A stretch of 64,000 bases of DNA from Nicotiana tabacum. Its lineage: Eukaryota; Streptophyta; Magnoliopsida; Solanales; Solanaceae. A model generated the notes under the pieces. The model did no database searches, had not been told where the DNA came from, and was given only the letters and a program-made list of their open reading frames with translations. Shown in pieces: positions 33,700-47,865 of the stretch (position 1 is its first letter; every line of letters starts with the position of its first letter). The DNA lies in assembly GCF_000715075.1 (NCBI RefSeq), contig NC_134096.1, positions 68,763,026 to 68,827,025 of the forward strand, written 5' to 3'. The position numbers were made by a program, and so were the translations under genes.

Positions 33700-36600
33700 T
33701 GTCACGACCCAAAATCCAAACTGTCGTGATGGCACCTAACCCAACCTGCTAGGTAAGCCAATTAACAAAATAACATAATATAATAACACTGATGTGAATC
33801 AAAGATGATATAACTGAATTCTATACAACTCTCCAAGGACTGGTAGTACAAATCATGAGCTTCTAAGATATAGAGTTTACAAAGCTGGTTTGAAATAAAA
33901 TACACCATCTATTTGAAATATACATGAACAAATGTGAAATACTAAAATTACCAAGATCAAGAGGCAGATATGACTGGAACGCGGGTACATCTTTAGATCC
34001 AGCTCCCGCCGTACGCAGCTACATCAGCATCCAATATCTGCACGCAAGGTGCAGAAGTATAGTATGAGTATAATCAACCCTATGTAATTAATAAGTACAG
34101 ACCTAATATTAGGTTAAAAGTAGTGACGAGATGGGACAAGGGCCAGAGTCCAACTCCAATAACCAATAACATCTCATAACAATACAATTTAAAGCAGCAC
34201 ACGTAATAGCTTAATAAATAAATGCTCAGCTCGTATACAAATCCAGAAAATAAATATTTTGTTTTCAAGTATAACAGTAAAACTCAAATCTTTTGCCGAA
34301 ATCACCGAAAATATGAGCAAGTCTGAAATCTGTGATTTTTCTCAAAAACTTTAACGACATATAAGAAATTCCATTATTAGATGGCATGAGGAAAAATACT
34401 TCTATATGCCTACATATCAAGTATGCATGTCTAATGCAATGCAACACAGTGATGAACTCCTATACTCACACTCTTAGAGTACTCAATCTTACTATCTCGA
34501 ACTTCCACTCATCACGCTCAATATTCAGCACACTCAGTCACTCGGCACTATACAGGGCAGATCCAGCCCAAATATAAATGACAACTCGCGAACAGTCACT
34601 CAGTACTGTATATATGGTCAATCCAGCCTAGGGAAGATCCATCCCATATATATATATATATATATATGATAACTAACATGCAGTCACTCAGTAATGTATA
34701 CGGCCAATCTAGCCCAGGGAAGATACATTCCTCAATATAAATAATTAGGCAAGATCCATGCCCATGGAAGATCCATACCTCAATATAATATCAAATGCGC
34801 TCATTGTGGGTGTGCAGACTCTGGAGGGGTTCCTTCAGCCCAAGCGCAATAATAATCCAAATCCAGGCATAAATTAATAAAATATGTTGCGACGTGAAGT
34901 CGGATCCCTTAAATATCACTCACAATCAGGCCCTCGGCCTCACTCAATCATCAATCTCTCCAATCTCTCAGGCTCACAATGTCATGAAACTAGCTCACAA
35001 TGATGATATGATGTATAAATTAATAGCAACAGAGACTGAGATATGAAATGCAATGAATGAACATGACTGAGTACAAAATTACAATTTAAACATATAATTC
35101 GACAGGAGAAATGACCTCAGTGAGTCCCAATAATACCAGGATTTGCTTAAGCATGATTTCTAACATGAGTCACAACTCAGTTTCTCTAACACATGAAAGA
35201 TACCTGGAAAATACAATTCAATTGGCTACACAGCTCTACGGAATCGACCGAGTCTTAATTTTTACGGTGCACGCCCACACGCGCATCACTTAGCATGTTC
35301 GTCACCTCCAAACAAATCACAACACGTATAATCAGGGTTCATACCCTCATCTCCAAGTTTAGAAATTTTACTTACCTCGAACAAGCCAAATCCAATATCG
35401 AGCAGGCCAAGAGATGCTACAAAATTTCAATCCCGCGTGTACCGACCTCTGAACTGCTCGAAACTAGCCAAAAGCAACTCAAATACATCAAATAATGCCA
35501 AAGTAAACAAATTCAGCCGATAAAGGTCGAATCTTTAATAAAAATCCAAAAAACCACCCAAAAGTCCAACCCGGTTCCGCATCACGGAACTCGATAAAAC
35601 TTATAAAATCCGACGACCCATTTAATTACGAGTCCAACCATACTAGTTTCACCCAAATCCGACCCCAAATCGATGTTCAAAACTCAAAAACTCACTCTAT
35701 GAAACTTTAGGCTAAAACCCCAATTTCTCTTTAAAAATTCATAATCCAATTGCCAAAAACGAAGATAGAATCACGAAATAAAATAAAAACTGAGAGTATA
35801 ACACTTACCCTAATCCTCGTGGTGAAATTCCTCCCCAAGATCGCCCAAACCGAGCTTTAAAATCTCAAAAATGTGAAAAGAAAATGACCAAGTCTCGAAT
35901 TATAATCCGCCCAGCTTCATCGCATTTGCAATCAAATCGTCGCATCTACCACCTCCACTTCTGCGGTAAATATTTTGCATTTGCGAAGAATCCCTGAACC
36001 AGCGGCCATCGCTTCTGTGATCTCCTACCCGCTTCTGCGATCACACTTTTGCGCACATTGAATCGCGTTTGCGGTCGCATAGATGCGCCCAGGCACCCGC
36101 ACCTATGACTCTCACGTCCAGTTGACCCTGTTCGCTTCTGCGAAGAAGACCCCACATCTGCGAAGTCGCTTCTGCGACCAATTGTCCGCAAATACGGCTA
36201 CACCAGAACCATTAACCTTAGCCAAATGCAACATGCGACGAAATGGTCTGAACCTCGTCCGAAACTCACCCGAGCCCCTCGGGACCCCGTCCAAAAATAC
36301 CAACAAGTACCATAACATAACACAGACCAACTCGAGGCCTCAAATCACACATAACAACATTGAAATGACAAATTGTACCTCAAATCAAACTTAAATGAAT
36401 TTTGAACTTGAAATCTCCAAAACTCGTGCCGAAATATATCAAATCAACATAGAATGAACCCAAATTGTGCACATAAGTCCCAAATGACATAACGAAACTA
36501 TTCAAATTTTAGGAACCACAATCTCAGTCCGATACCATCAAAGTCAACTCGCGGTCAAATTTGTGAACTTTTCAAACCTTTAAATTTTTCACTTTCGCCA

Positions 36601-36910
36601 ATTAGTGTTGAATCCTTCTAGAAATATCTAATTGCAAATTCGGGCATACGCTCGAGTCTAAAATCACCATCCGAACCTAACGAAACCATCAAAACTTTAT
36701 TCCGGGGTCAAATTCACAAAAGGCAAACTTAATCACCCCTTCCAACTTAAAGCTTCGATCATGAAATTCATTCTTCCAAATCGATTCTGAATAACCTGGA
36801 AACTAAAATCGATGATTCACACAAGTCATAATACATCATACGGAGCTACTCATACCCTCAAAGTACCGAACGAAGTGCAAATTATCGGAACGATCGATCG
36901 GGTCGTTACA
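33700..36910 (-). mobile_element. 5' LTR of a minus-strand Gypsy element
   Basis: A 3,211 bp LTR of the same broad family as 2037-6221 and 14099-17111. On the minus strand it starts TGTAACGACCCG (36910 leftward) and ends GTCGTGACA at 33700, next to its primer site. Its partner 3' LTR is not recognisable to the left, so the element is truncated. It contains a short AT microsatellite (34650-34670) and diverged tandem units around 34560-34780. Confidence 0.88.
35925..36195 (-). repeat. CpG-rich dyad array
   Basis: CGCTTCTG(C/T)G-type and CGCATTTGC-type dyads (core TTCT/AGAA predominating), about ten copies. Confidence 0.75.
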
Positions 36911-37979
36911 GTTCAAATAGAACTTTTGACCATTCTTCTTATGTTTCTCCAATTCTCTCTCCTTCTCTCTCTCACTCTAACCATTATATATGCATATTTA
37001 ATTTCATGGGCGGCTTTCCATCCATGCCCCATGATCCCTTGGACACGTCCCATGGCGTCCTGACAAGCCTCCCAGCACTTAGCTCCATGGACGGCCCCGT
37101 GGTCTAGGCCGCACCGAGTGACAAGCGTGCATGTGCCTATGTCACCCCACCAATAGCCCTCGCCAGCACCCAGTCGCAAGCAGATGCCAACAGCGCTGCG
37201 CGCACAGAATCTGATGCTAAAGACAAGGTTGCTGCCAATGGACATGCTTTTGCTTTGTAGGAATCTAAGTCATTTCTATTGTAAATATAGAGTAGTTTTA
37301 CTTTATGTATTTCCATTATGACTCTGATGCTAAAGACAAGGTTGCTGCCAATCGAGGAGGGGGATCAAGCAATCAAATTTTCTAGCAAGCAAATAATTCT
37401 TTGTACTGGTGTCTCTCTCCCTCGGCACCGTGTTGCTTTTCTGTAATAGCTTTCATTAATGCAATCAAGCTTTCTTTCATTCTCAATTCTCTTTTATGTT
37501 CTCTCAATTGCTCTTGACACTGATTTTTCCGTACGGCACTGACTATCTCGTCTAGCCTACGAAAGGGACCGCAGTTGGCGGATAGTAAATACACGGACAT
37601 CGGTTGCTTAGCCTTACGTCGCTCTTCCAATAAATCTCAGGAAGGCGATGTGTAACATTAATTGTGTCTTTATTGCAGTTAAAGATAAATAAGAACGGCA
37701 CAATGACCTCAAAGAAAGAAATAAATAAAATAGAACGTTGATCCAAGGAAAATAAAAATTATATTTAAGTTTGATAATTTTATGGCAGAGTTTTGTTTTC
37801 GTCCCGCTATGGAAGTGGGTGGATTTTGGGGAACGAGAAGTGATGTTTATATGGAGTAAAGCATTTTTCGGTGAAGAATTAATTTTGGAAAGTGTGAGCC
37901 ACATCACTCCATTTGTCAAGCAAATAAATACTTGAAATATTATGTTCTCTTGAACTATTAAGAATTATTTCTATTTATA
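36911..37979. other. Unclassified repeat fragment, probably from another retroelement
   Basis: No gene. GC-rich DNA at 37000-37250 is followed by sequence resembling an LTR R/U5 end (TGTAAATATAGAGTAG near 37282, then CTTTCATTCTCAATTCTC near 37475). An exact 30-bp direct repeat occupies 37210-37239 and 37323-37352. From 37760 the DNA becomes AT-rich. Minus-strand ORFs here look like chance. Confidence 0.45.
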
Positions 37980-38533
37980 TTAAGAGATATTCATAATATT
38001 TTATATACCATAATTGCAATTGAATCATGGTATACTCTAATCACTCGTATATTAAGCGGTGTCCATAACCCTTTTAGTATACAGTATACCATGATTACTT
38101 TTGGATCATGGCATACTGTGATTACTTTTGAATGATGGTATATTATTTTTATTTGGTATACTAAGTAGTATCTACAATATTCTTGGTATATGTTATACCT
38201 TTATTACAGTTGAATCATGATATACTATGATTACTGGTATATAAATGACATTGATAATATTTTTGATACATTACACATCAATATACCATGATTATTATTG
38301 AATAATAGTATTTTTAATATTTTTGGTATACTACACACTGATACACTATGAATAGTATTGAATCATGATATTATCAATATTCTTAATATATTATACATTG
38401 GCATACAAAGATTAGTATTGAATCATGGTATTCTCAATATTCTTAGTATACTATATATTGGAGTACAAAGATTAGTGTTAAACCACAGTATAACTTGTTT
38501 GAGTATGTTTAATGTTATACACAATATTATTGA
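37980..38533. repeat. AT-rich degenerate tandem repeat (GTATAC type), left part
   Basis: Irregular ~70 bp units containing TTGAATCATGGTATAC, ATTCTTAGTATACTA and similar. Element 3 inserted into this array; it resumes at 53006. Confidence 0.75.
38529..38533. repeat. Target-site duplication, left copy (element 3)
   Basis: ATTGA, identical to 53006-53010. Confidence 0.88.
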
Positions 38534-39579
38534 TGTCACGATCCAAAACTCACTATAGGCCGCGATGACGTCCAACGTCGCCGTTAGGCAAGCCAACAGT
38601 AAACTATCACATTAATTGTTCATTTTATTACTTTTGAAATCATAAATTTTATTAAGGAAGGAAAATGTACACTTTTAAATCTACGAGAACGTACATGAGT
38701 TGTAGTTTATAAAAGAAATGAAAGGCGCTAATGGTATATAAATCCCTAAGCAACAACTAGCATATCCCAAAACTCGGTGTCACAAGTGCATGAGCTTTTA
38801 CTAAGGAATACAATAATAATACAACATATGTCCGGAATATAAATAAGACAGGATAAAGTAAATAGTACGATGAAGACTCTGTGGCTGCGATGCGTAACCT
38901 GAAATGCAGCTCACCATAAAGTCACCTCAGCAGCTGCTCCTACGCGCCAAGATGACTACCAGAGGAACATGTCGGATCCTGCACATTTAGTGCAGAAGTG
39001 CAGCATGAGTACGTAAATCAACACGTACCCAGTAAGTATCTAACCTAAACACGGAGAAGTAGTGACGAGGGGTCGACATCGACACTTACTAGAGGTCCAA
39101 TAAAGCAAAATAATAAATTATAAGTAGATATGAAGCACACAGCAATAATTGGGTATATCTGTAAGTTACATACTACTCCAAAAAAAATATTAAAGGTATG
39201 AATTTCTGAGTCTTGTATTCTACCTCAACAACTCAGATGTATCAATTGTCAGTATCAAATGGATGAGGAATACCATATAGAAAATGTCAGGCATCAGTGG
39301 AAGGATAATCTCGTAAATATTCGACTGCCAACGATATAACGCGCATAATATCGTTCGGCCCGATCTAGAATAATGTATACAATGCCGAGAGTCGAGCGGC
39401 ACGAATCATAGATGAATCCGTTATACTGTCGAGGTGTTATGCCCTCTCCACAAGAAAGGAAGGAACTTATCAAATTACGAGACACGTGCTTACAATACAG
39501 TACATGAGCACAAAGTGAATATAACCTTTACCGCTTCTCAAATAACTTGCTAACAACTCAAGGTGATAAGGCTCGGCCT

Positions 39580-39812
<233 letters not shown>

Positions 39813-40561
39813 AAATCAACTTCAATTATAAATTCAATTAATTAAGCCAGCAGAGTGAGTTCAAGTAATTCACATATTACACGATAAAGTCCTAAGTCTA
39901 CCCCGGACATAAACATACTTTAGCTACGTACGGACTCTCGTCACCTCGTGCGTACGTAATACCCACAACTAGTAGCACATCATAATTATATCACATAGGG
40001 GTAATTTCCCGCTCACAAGGTTAGACACTAGACTTACCTCGCTCCGAAGTTCCACGACCAGCTCCATTGCCTCTCTAACTCTCAAACCAATGCCCATCGA
40101 TCTGAAACTAGTCAAACAGAGTACAAATCAATCAAAATATACTCCAATGCGGATAATTTATCAATTTATAATAATTCTCAACTCCGCTCAAAAAGTCTAC
40201 AAAATCAACCATCAGGCCCACGTACCCGGATTCCGAAAATATTCGAAGATAAACTTTACCCATAACATTATGAACTCAAATATATGATTTATTCTCAATT
40301 CCATGTCCAATTTTCTGGTCAAAATCCAAAAATACCAATTTTTAAGTTTCTTTCAAAATCCCACAATTTCTACTAATTTTTATGTTTAAATCCAAATATA
40401 ATCCACGTATTTCACTAACATTATGTGGGAATTACTTACCTTGCAATAGATGATGAAAATATCCCCTTGAAGAGCTCCAACAATCGCCCAAGCCATGTGA
40501 GAAGTAGAAGAAATGAACCAAAACCTTCAATAAAGCAAGTCTGCCCAGCAACTTCCTTCTT

Positions 40562-40860
40562 CGCGATCGCGAAGGCCAAAATATACCATTGCCCAAAACC
40601 CTTTTTCGCGTTCGCGGCCTGGATATCTCGTTCGTGATGCATCACTTCCCCAACCCTCTGCGTTCGCGTAGGCCAAAGGCCTCCTGCCCCGTTTCCTCTA
40701 TTTCCTCATCGTGATCTCCGTTGGGCCTCCGCTTTCGTGAATCACTGTCAGGCCAACCTACGCGTTCGCAGACCCATCTTTGCGTTCGCGTAGTGAAATC
40801 ATATGCCCCCTCCAATTTCCCTCTTCACGATCGCGGGACAATCTTCGCGAACGCAAAATA
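40562..40860 (-). repeat. CpG-rich dyad array
   Basis: CGCGATCGCG at 40562, CGCGTTCGCG at 40607, and further GTTC/GAAC and GATC cores to about 40860. Confidence 0.8.
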
Positions 40861-41561
40861 CACCAGCACACCAGCAACAATAAATCATCCAAACTTGGTC
40901 CGAAACCATCCCGAAATACATCTGAGGCCCCCGAAACCCCATCCAATCACACCAACAAGTCCCAATACCTTATACAAACTTACTCAAGCCTTCAAATCAC
41001 ACCAAACAACATCAAAACTACGAATCGACGATCGAAACCTTCTTTAAACTTTCAAACTTCCAAACTTCGACGAACGCGTCCGAACTATATCAAAATATTC
41101 TAGATGACGCGAAACTTTGCGTACAAGTCATAAATCATGATATGAATCTATTCCAAGGCTCAAAATACCAAATGGACATTGACAACATCAAAACTCACTT
41201 CAAATCACACTTAAGAAATCCTTGGACTTTAAAAATTCCAACCTTCCAAAATAAGCGCCGAAATGCTCCCGGGCCACCCGATACTCGACCTCAACATATG
41301 CCCAAGTCCAAAATCATCATACGAACTTATTGGAACCTTCCAATCCCGATTCCAAAGTCATTTATTCAAAAGTCAAAATTTAGTCAACTCTTCCAACTTA
41401 AAGCTTTCGAAATGAGAATTTTCCATCCGAATCAACACCGAACTTCCCGAAATTCAAATCCGACTACACGTACAAGTCATAATACATGAAGTGAAGCTAC
41501 TCAAGGATTCAAATCGCCGAACGAAATGCTAAAGCTCAAAACAACCGGTCGGGTCATTACA

Positions 41562-41575
41562 TTCTCCCCCACTTA
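41562..41575 (-). promoter_or_regulatory. Polypurine tract, element 3
   Basis: Complement AAGTGGGGGAGAA directly abuts the LTR. Confidence 0.85.
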
Positions 41576-44500
41576 AACATATGTTTGTCCTCAAACGTGC
41601 TAAGAACTGCTCCGGAGTTGCCCCAAAATCATTGTTCAACACCTTGTGCACCTACCCGTGCCACCATAACCCAGTTGAGCATATTATCTCGAGCAAGACT
41701 GAAGATCCTCCCTTTTATTTAGTCAATAAGGCTTAGAACCAAATTCCAACCTTCGAATTCTTCTACAAGACCTGATTCTAACATACGAACATCGTATCAA
41801 TCACTACACACTATACCAAAACATGATCATACACTATTGCTGAATTCACACCATGTACTGCATGATTCATATGGCCATAATAACATCCTCCGACCACAAT
41901 AGCTGCAATTGCACGAATATGATGCCCGCAATACGCCTCATAACACATATAAGCTCTATCCCAACTCTTGCAATACCTCCATGATGAAAGAGATGTGTAT
42001 AAACTCATACCCACCTTCCAAAATAATAAAGCATGGGGTCTTTTCAACTGACAAGCACCATTACCTCATTTTGAACTGAATAACGATATTTTCTTTAATA
42101 TACCCCACTTAAATCTGATCGCATTGATCTCAAGTCTAATAATCTCGTCTCATCCAGTACAGGATGCTCAGGCAATAAGCCACCTCAAACACCGTCTAAA
42201 ATCTTATATGACGCCATCAATGTGCCAACAAGATACAACCCGAATATGACTTATAATGAAAAATGAACTCTGGCAAGGAACTACTCAGACCGCATAACGA
42301 ACGAAATGGCCAAGTCGATGTTATGGTTCCATCTCGGAGATAAGAAACAAGGAAAACAAATAAGTATAAGGAACCATACTTAAAATCTCACTGTTGCGGC
42401 ATGTAACCAGATCCAACTATGACATTGTTGCAGCGTGCAACCCGATCCAAACATGACATTGTTGCGACGTGCAACCCGATCCGAATATGACATCGTTGCG
42501 GTACGCAACTAGATCCACACAACATACCCGTGGCGACGTGCCACACGATGCAACAATATACCCCTGGCGGCGTGCTATCTGATCCACACAACAATCAATA
42601 AGGAAACACCCATCAAGTCATAATACTTATACTTAAGAATACTCTAATATCGACTACAAGCATGCCAAGTTCATAATACAAGACCTGGGGAGACGAATAG
42701 CACCATACGCTACAAAACCCAAGCACGACTAAGGTGCAATAAATGACTTGCATCTGGAGAGTCATCCTGCTCATATAACACCACAAACTACACGAGATCA
42801 CAACACATGTGTGAATAATCAAGCCGTCTCACAAACCTACCTGGCACAATAAGGTGTTACATGGAATAGCTAATAACGGAAATAACATCCAATGCGTGAA
42901 GACTCCTCTATAAGCAATGCTATGACGAATGAACATACCCGACCTGACGTAGGGCACACATTCACATTAGACCCACCAACGGATATCAAACCGATTCTGA
43001 TCATTCCATACTGGGCCAACAACCTTTCAAGGATCCACAATGGCCCTATTCATGACACATACGAGCAGCCATCCAACCAAGAACAAACTCCCACGATCCA
43101 CAACCAAATAACTAGAGTGCCTTTCATGCATAAACTCTCATATTAACGATAGCACCAGAATCTCCATACTTGGTTTCAATCCTTAACAATTAAGTGACTA
43201 ACATCTAACACTTATACAAATATCCTCGTGGGATACGCTCCCACAACCTTCCGTACCAAGTAGCCAAGTTTGCACATCCATACCACCAACCGTATTAATT
43301 TTGTAATAGCAAATCAAGAATCCGCAAATCAATACACAAAATCTCTTACACAAGACACCGTTCTCAAGTGACACTAAAGAAAATACAAGCTTACTCTGAA
43401 TATCTGAATTCTTCCCTGCTCATCCGAGCTCGCGACATTCTTGTCAACACTAAACCGCAACTTTGATCCTCCACTTTCAATTCCTATGCCGCTCACTGCA
43501 CATATCATGCTGCTACGCGAGAGTACAAGAATTCATCATAACCCCTGTACTACTAGTTGAATAAACACTTCATTGGCTATAACCCTTTCACTTAACTCAT
43601 TTCAGAAAAAACATTGCAACACGTAGCTGAATTCCCATAACTGCAAAAAATACAAACCTCAAGTTGTGGTCTAAACCGCCATAATTCTTTCGGGATCCAT
43701 TTACACATAACAAGGCCATTGGAATCAAATACCTCTCAAATCAGTCAAATTATGGTGGCTTTCAAGCCAGCACGTACAATGACAAACCACCTGTATAACT
43801 TAACACGCCGAAGAAACTGATCATTGCCATAATTATGCTGATTCAAACCATTACTAATCGACCCAACTTCTTCCAATTTACTCTTTACTTGCCTTAGAAA
43901 TAATAATAGCTTCATTAAAAAACATAACAAATTCAATCATCACTCATCCCAAGTGACTCGAATCATGAGACCACATCGTCTCAGTACCATGAACCATCTC
44001 ATGCCCTCCTCACACGCACAATAACATCTCCAACTGGTACACCCATTCTAAAAGACCTTCCGTGAATCCAAAAATGTTTCTCCCATTTCTCCAACACTGC
44101 CCCGCAGACCCGATGATAACATAGAAAATTCCCCATGTATTCTTCACACTTTACTACAAAATCCCGATCTTCAGCCACACAACGAACCCAAAATCCTTAG
44201 ACACCATGCTTACATCCTTGAACCCATTAAAACCACTATTGAGAGTCACCCATTCTGACCTGGTCCCGAATATAATCAAGCTTCATGGCTATGTTAGCAT
44301 ATGAACACTCCCAAAGAAGCAGCCAGATTAATTTGTTTCCTTGTACATCATATCCACAAGAAGTATAAACTCTGAGTCTTCCCAAAACCTGCACCTGAGT
44401 CGATAAGGCGAAATATAACACACATGCATCAAGTTCTTTTCTTGAATTACCCCTGATGTTTTCTTTTTCTTAGTTATAAATAATCCACTAATGCATCGAT

Positions 44501-45049
44501 AAACAGAAACCGCACCCGCAGACAACCATGCGATCTAATCGTAGATGGTAGACTCCCCCACTTAGCTTTAAGCTACCACCATATAATGTAGAACCCACAA
44601 AAATTCCTCCTTCTCAATCACCATTATCTCGCACCGTTAACCCGCGAAATGTCTCGAAATCTCTTGTTAAACTTTTCATGAACATTCTGAATCATCAGCC
44701 ACAATCGCATATTCGACCTTATGTCGAGTAGGAAGTAGAACTCTTCATAGAAACTTCATCAAAATCACGCAACCGCTAATCTGCCCATAGGAGATAGTCC
44801 ACCTGTGGAATTCCATATCGACATCTTCCAACGACACTGCATTGGGTACCACTACTACGAAATCAGTAAACCCTACTGAGCCCATGCTCGTCCACCAGCT
44901 ATTAAAGTCTGTTCATTTCCCATAGACATCAACTGAACGTCCGATAATACATTCTAAACTCGAAGTCACATTGCATCCCAAAACCGATAATCAAGTTTTC
45001 ACACCCCTCTTCATTTCAAGAAAACTCTTCTCTGCCATATTCAATCTTC
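41576..45049 (-). mobile_element. Non-coding internal region of element 3
   Basis: No frame longer than about 80 codons on the minus strand, and no recognisable gag, protease or RT. It starts with the complement of the ACGTTTGAGGACAAACAT block next to the PPT. A short tandem repeat lies at 42385-42600. The middle is unrecognised and most likely decayed pol 3' end plus unrelated filler. Confidence 0.55.
42385..42600 (-). repeat. Tandem repeat, TTGCGGCGTGCAACCCGATCC-like
   Basis: Five diverged ~40 bp units containing GCAACCCGATCC. The unit resembles the U5 tandem repeats of the LTRs (3985-4180, 16125-16285) but lies in internal DNA. Confidence 0.7.
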
Positions 45050-45640
45050 CTAAGTATAGTAGCCACCATCCCAAATAAAATCCATAGACCTCGTCACTTT
45101 CCACCATGTTTAAAAAATTGCTCTAAACTTTCGCAAGGCATATGGCTATCATGCCACAGAATCCATATGTTACTCAGCCACTCCTACTTCAGTTAAACCA
45201 TCTCCTTTAAGAAACTTCTCGACCTATGTTTTTCATACTTGACCTATTAGAAATTCAACCATCGCGAGACACCTCCCACCATGTCCTTCATCATCCTTCT
45301 CTACCCAAATGTTGCCTCAAATCAAAATCCATCTTTGTATTACCTGAACTAATAAATTGGTACCAACTCTAAGCCTCTTCGAAGATCATCTTTCTCGAGC
45401 CATCGGCATTAGAAACACCAATTCGATTTTGAAACCGCTTCACACCACCATCTCTAACAATCGCTTCTCAGGCACCATTTCACAACACCTTACCTCGAAG
45501 ATAAACCATAGAAGACCATAACGCCGGCGAACCTTAATGCGTTCAAACAAGGACGACGACACCACATCACAAATGAGAATTCCACCATGCTCGAAAATAT
45601 CAAGTCTCTTTACTCCATCAACTAAAGCCTGAACATCCAT
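45050..45640 (-). pseudogene. pol remnant: RNase H-integrase linker and integrase N-terminus, element 3
   Basis: Minus strand from 45640: DVQALVDGVKRLDIFEHGG, then SSSLFERIKV, match the linker of elements 1 and 2 (DVQALANQ...RLD and SSLFERIRD). Further left, with frameshifts and stops, traces of the SNADGL-type block, the HHCC region and the TMDF...GLP block of integrase can be followed to about 45060. Because the primer site is only ~540 bp upstream, gag, protease, RT and most of RNase H are deleted. Non-functional. Confidence 0.65.
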
Positions 45641-46163
45641 AGTCTGATTGTCTTTCTTCCACTAGAATTAAATGTCGAACCTTTAAACCATGCACTGAGA
45701 AATCATTCTTTTGGATTCATTCACTGCCTCGACATATAAACAAGCACTCTACCATTATACTAACATTGTGGGATAAAAACACATGAACATCATGATAGTC
45801 TGTGCATAGCCTCGAATCCATAGGAAATACAAATGCTGGGATGAAACGACAGAAGACCCTTCTGCAAGGTGATGATAATAGCCTACCCGAATATGCAGGG
45901 AGAAACATCCTGCACCACACACAGTACCACTACAACTTCTCGATGCCTAATTGATAACAAGCGCTCCTCGTCGCATAAGATTAAATAGGAAGGAAATGAA
46001 GGCATAAGCTCCAATGGAATGAAACCGCATGAAGAGGAATCAAGAAGGGAAGTGCTCCTAACAGCCATGTAGCCTCTCGAAGATAATTACAAACGTCTCC
46101 ATACCAATCCAGCAAGACTCTACTAGACTTACTCATGACTTATGAGACCTAAGTGAACTTAAC
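45641..46163 (-). mobile_element. Leader region of element 3
   Basis: Non-coding DNA between primer site and the pol remnant, matching the leader at 33540-33684. Minus-strand ORFs here have no recognisable domain. Confidence 0.55.
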
Positions 46164-46175
46164 CCTATAATACCA
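46164..46175 (-). promoter_or_regulatory. Degenerate primer binding site, element 3
   Basis: Complement reads TGGTATTATAGG, mutated from TGGTATCAGAGC. Confidence 0.7.
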
Positions 46176-46178
46176 AGC

Positions 46179-47154
46179 CGTCACGACCCAAAACCCACTA
46201 TAGGCCGTGATGGCGCCCAACATCGCCGTTACGCAAGCCAATGGTAAACTATCACATTAATTGTTTATTTTATTACTTTCAAAATCATAAATTTTATTAA
46301 GGAAGAAAAATTTACACTTTTAAATCCACGGGAACGTACATAAGTAGTAGTTTATAAAAGAAATGAAAGGCAACAATGGTATATAAATCCGTAAGCAACA
46401 ACTAGCATATCCAAAAACTCGGTGTCACATGTGCATGAGCATTTACTAAGGAATACAATAATAATACAATATCTGTCAGGAATGTAAATAAGACAGGATA
46501 AAGTAAATAGCATGATGAAAACTCTGTGGCTGCGATGCTTAGCTTGGAATGCAGCTTACCATAAAGTCTCCTCAGTAGTTGCGCCTACACACCAAGATGA
46601 CCATCAGATGAACATGTTAGATCCTTCACATTTAGTACAGAAGTGTAGCATGAGTACGTAAATCAACGCGTACCTAATAAGTATCTAGCCTAACCTCGGA
46701 GAAGTAGTGAGGGGTCGACATAGACAATTACTACAGGTCCAATAAAGCAATATAATAAATCATAAGTAAATATTAAGCACACATCAATAATGGGGTATAT
46801 CTGTAAGTTACATAATCTTCCAAAATTTACTTTTAAAAGTATAAATTTCTCAATCTTGTATTCTACCTCAACAACTCAGATGTATCAATTGTCAGTATTA
46901 AATGGATGAGGAATACCATATATAAAATGTCAGGCATCAGTGGAAGGATAATCTCATGAATATTCGACTACCAATGATATAACGCGCGATTATGCCGAGG
47001 TCGTTCGTCCCAATCCAAAATAATATGAACAATGCTGAGGGTCAAATGGCATGAACCATATATGCATCTATTATACTGCCGCGGCGTTCGTCCCGCTCTA
47101 CAAGAAAGAAAGGAACTTATCAAATTACAAGACACGTGCCTACAATATAGTACA
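46179..47154 (-). mobile_element. 5' LTR of element 3, U5 part
   Basis: Homologous to 38534-39500 of the 3' LTR. Interrupted at 47154 by a plus-strand LTR; the rest is at 51022-53005. Confidence 0.9.
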
Positions 47155-47865
47155 TGTAACGACCCGACCGGTTATTTTGATCTCTAGCTCGTCGCTCGGC
47201 GATTTGAGGCCTTAAGTCTTCACTTCATATTTTATGACTTGTACACATAGTGAGAATTAAATTTCGAGAAGTTCAGAGTTGATTCGGATGGAAAATTCTA
47301 ATTGCAAAAGCTTTAAGTTGGAAAAATTGACTAAGGTTTGACTTTTGAGTAAGGACCTCAGAATCAGGGTTTGAGGTTCCAATAAGTTTGTATGATGATT
47401 TCGTACTTGGAAATATGTTCAGGTTGAGTATCGGATCACCTGGGAGCATCTCGGCGCTTATTATGGAAGGTTGGCATTTTAAAGGTTTAAGAATTTCATA
47501 AGTTTGGTTTGAAGTGGATTTTTATGTTATCGATATATGTTTGGGGTTACGACCTTGGAATAGTTTCGTTATGTCATTTGTGACTCGTGTGCAAAATTTG
47601 AAGTCATTCCGGATTGATTTGATACGTTTCCGCACAAGATATATAATTTGAAAATTTGAAAATTTATAAAGTTTGATTAGAGGCATGATTCATGATTTTG
47701 ATATTGTTTGACGCGGTTTAAGGCTTCAACTAAGTTCGTATTGTATTTTGGGACGTGTTGGTATATTTGGTTAAGGTCCCAAGGGCCTCGGGTGGATTCT
47801 GGATAGTTAAGGGATCGATATTTGGACTTAAGGAAAAGCTGGAAAATTTCTGTTGTTGGTGCGAT

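Noticed and set aside
33700..36910. Solo LTR created by LTR-LTR recombination
   Set aside because: A primer site and leader sequence adjoin its left end, so it is the 5' LTR of a truncated minus element, not a solo LTR.
37382..37630. 82-codon minus ORF with charged, helix-like sequence
   Set aside because: It coincides with what looks like an LTR R/U5 fragment; the charged composition comes from the CTTTCATTCTC-type repeats on the plus strand.
45717..46068. Minus-strand ORFs near the primer site of element 3 as a small gag
   Set aside because: No RG box, gag core or zinc knuckle can be seen; the segment matches the untranslated leader of the element at 33540-33684.
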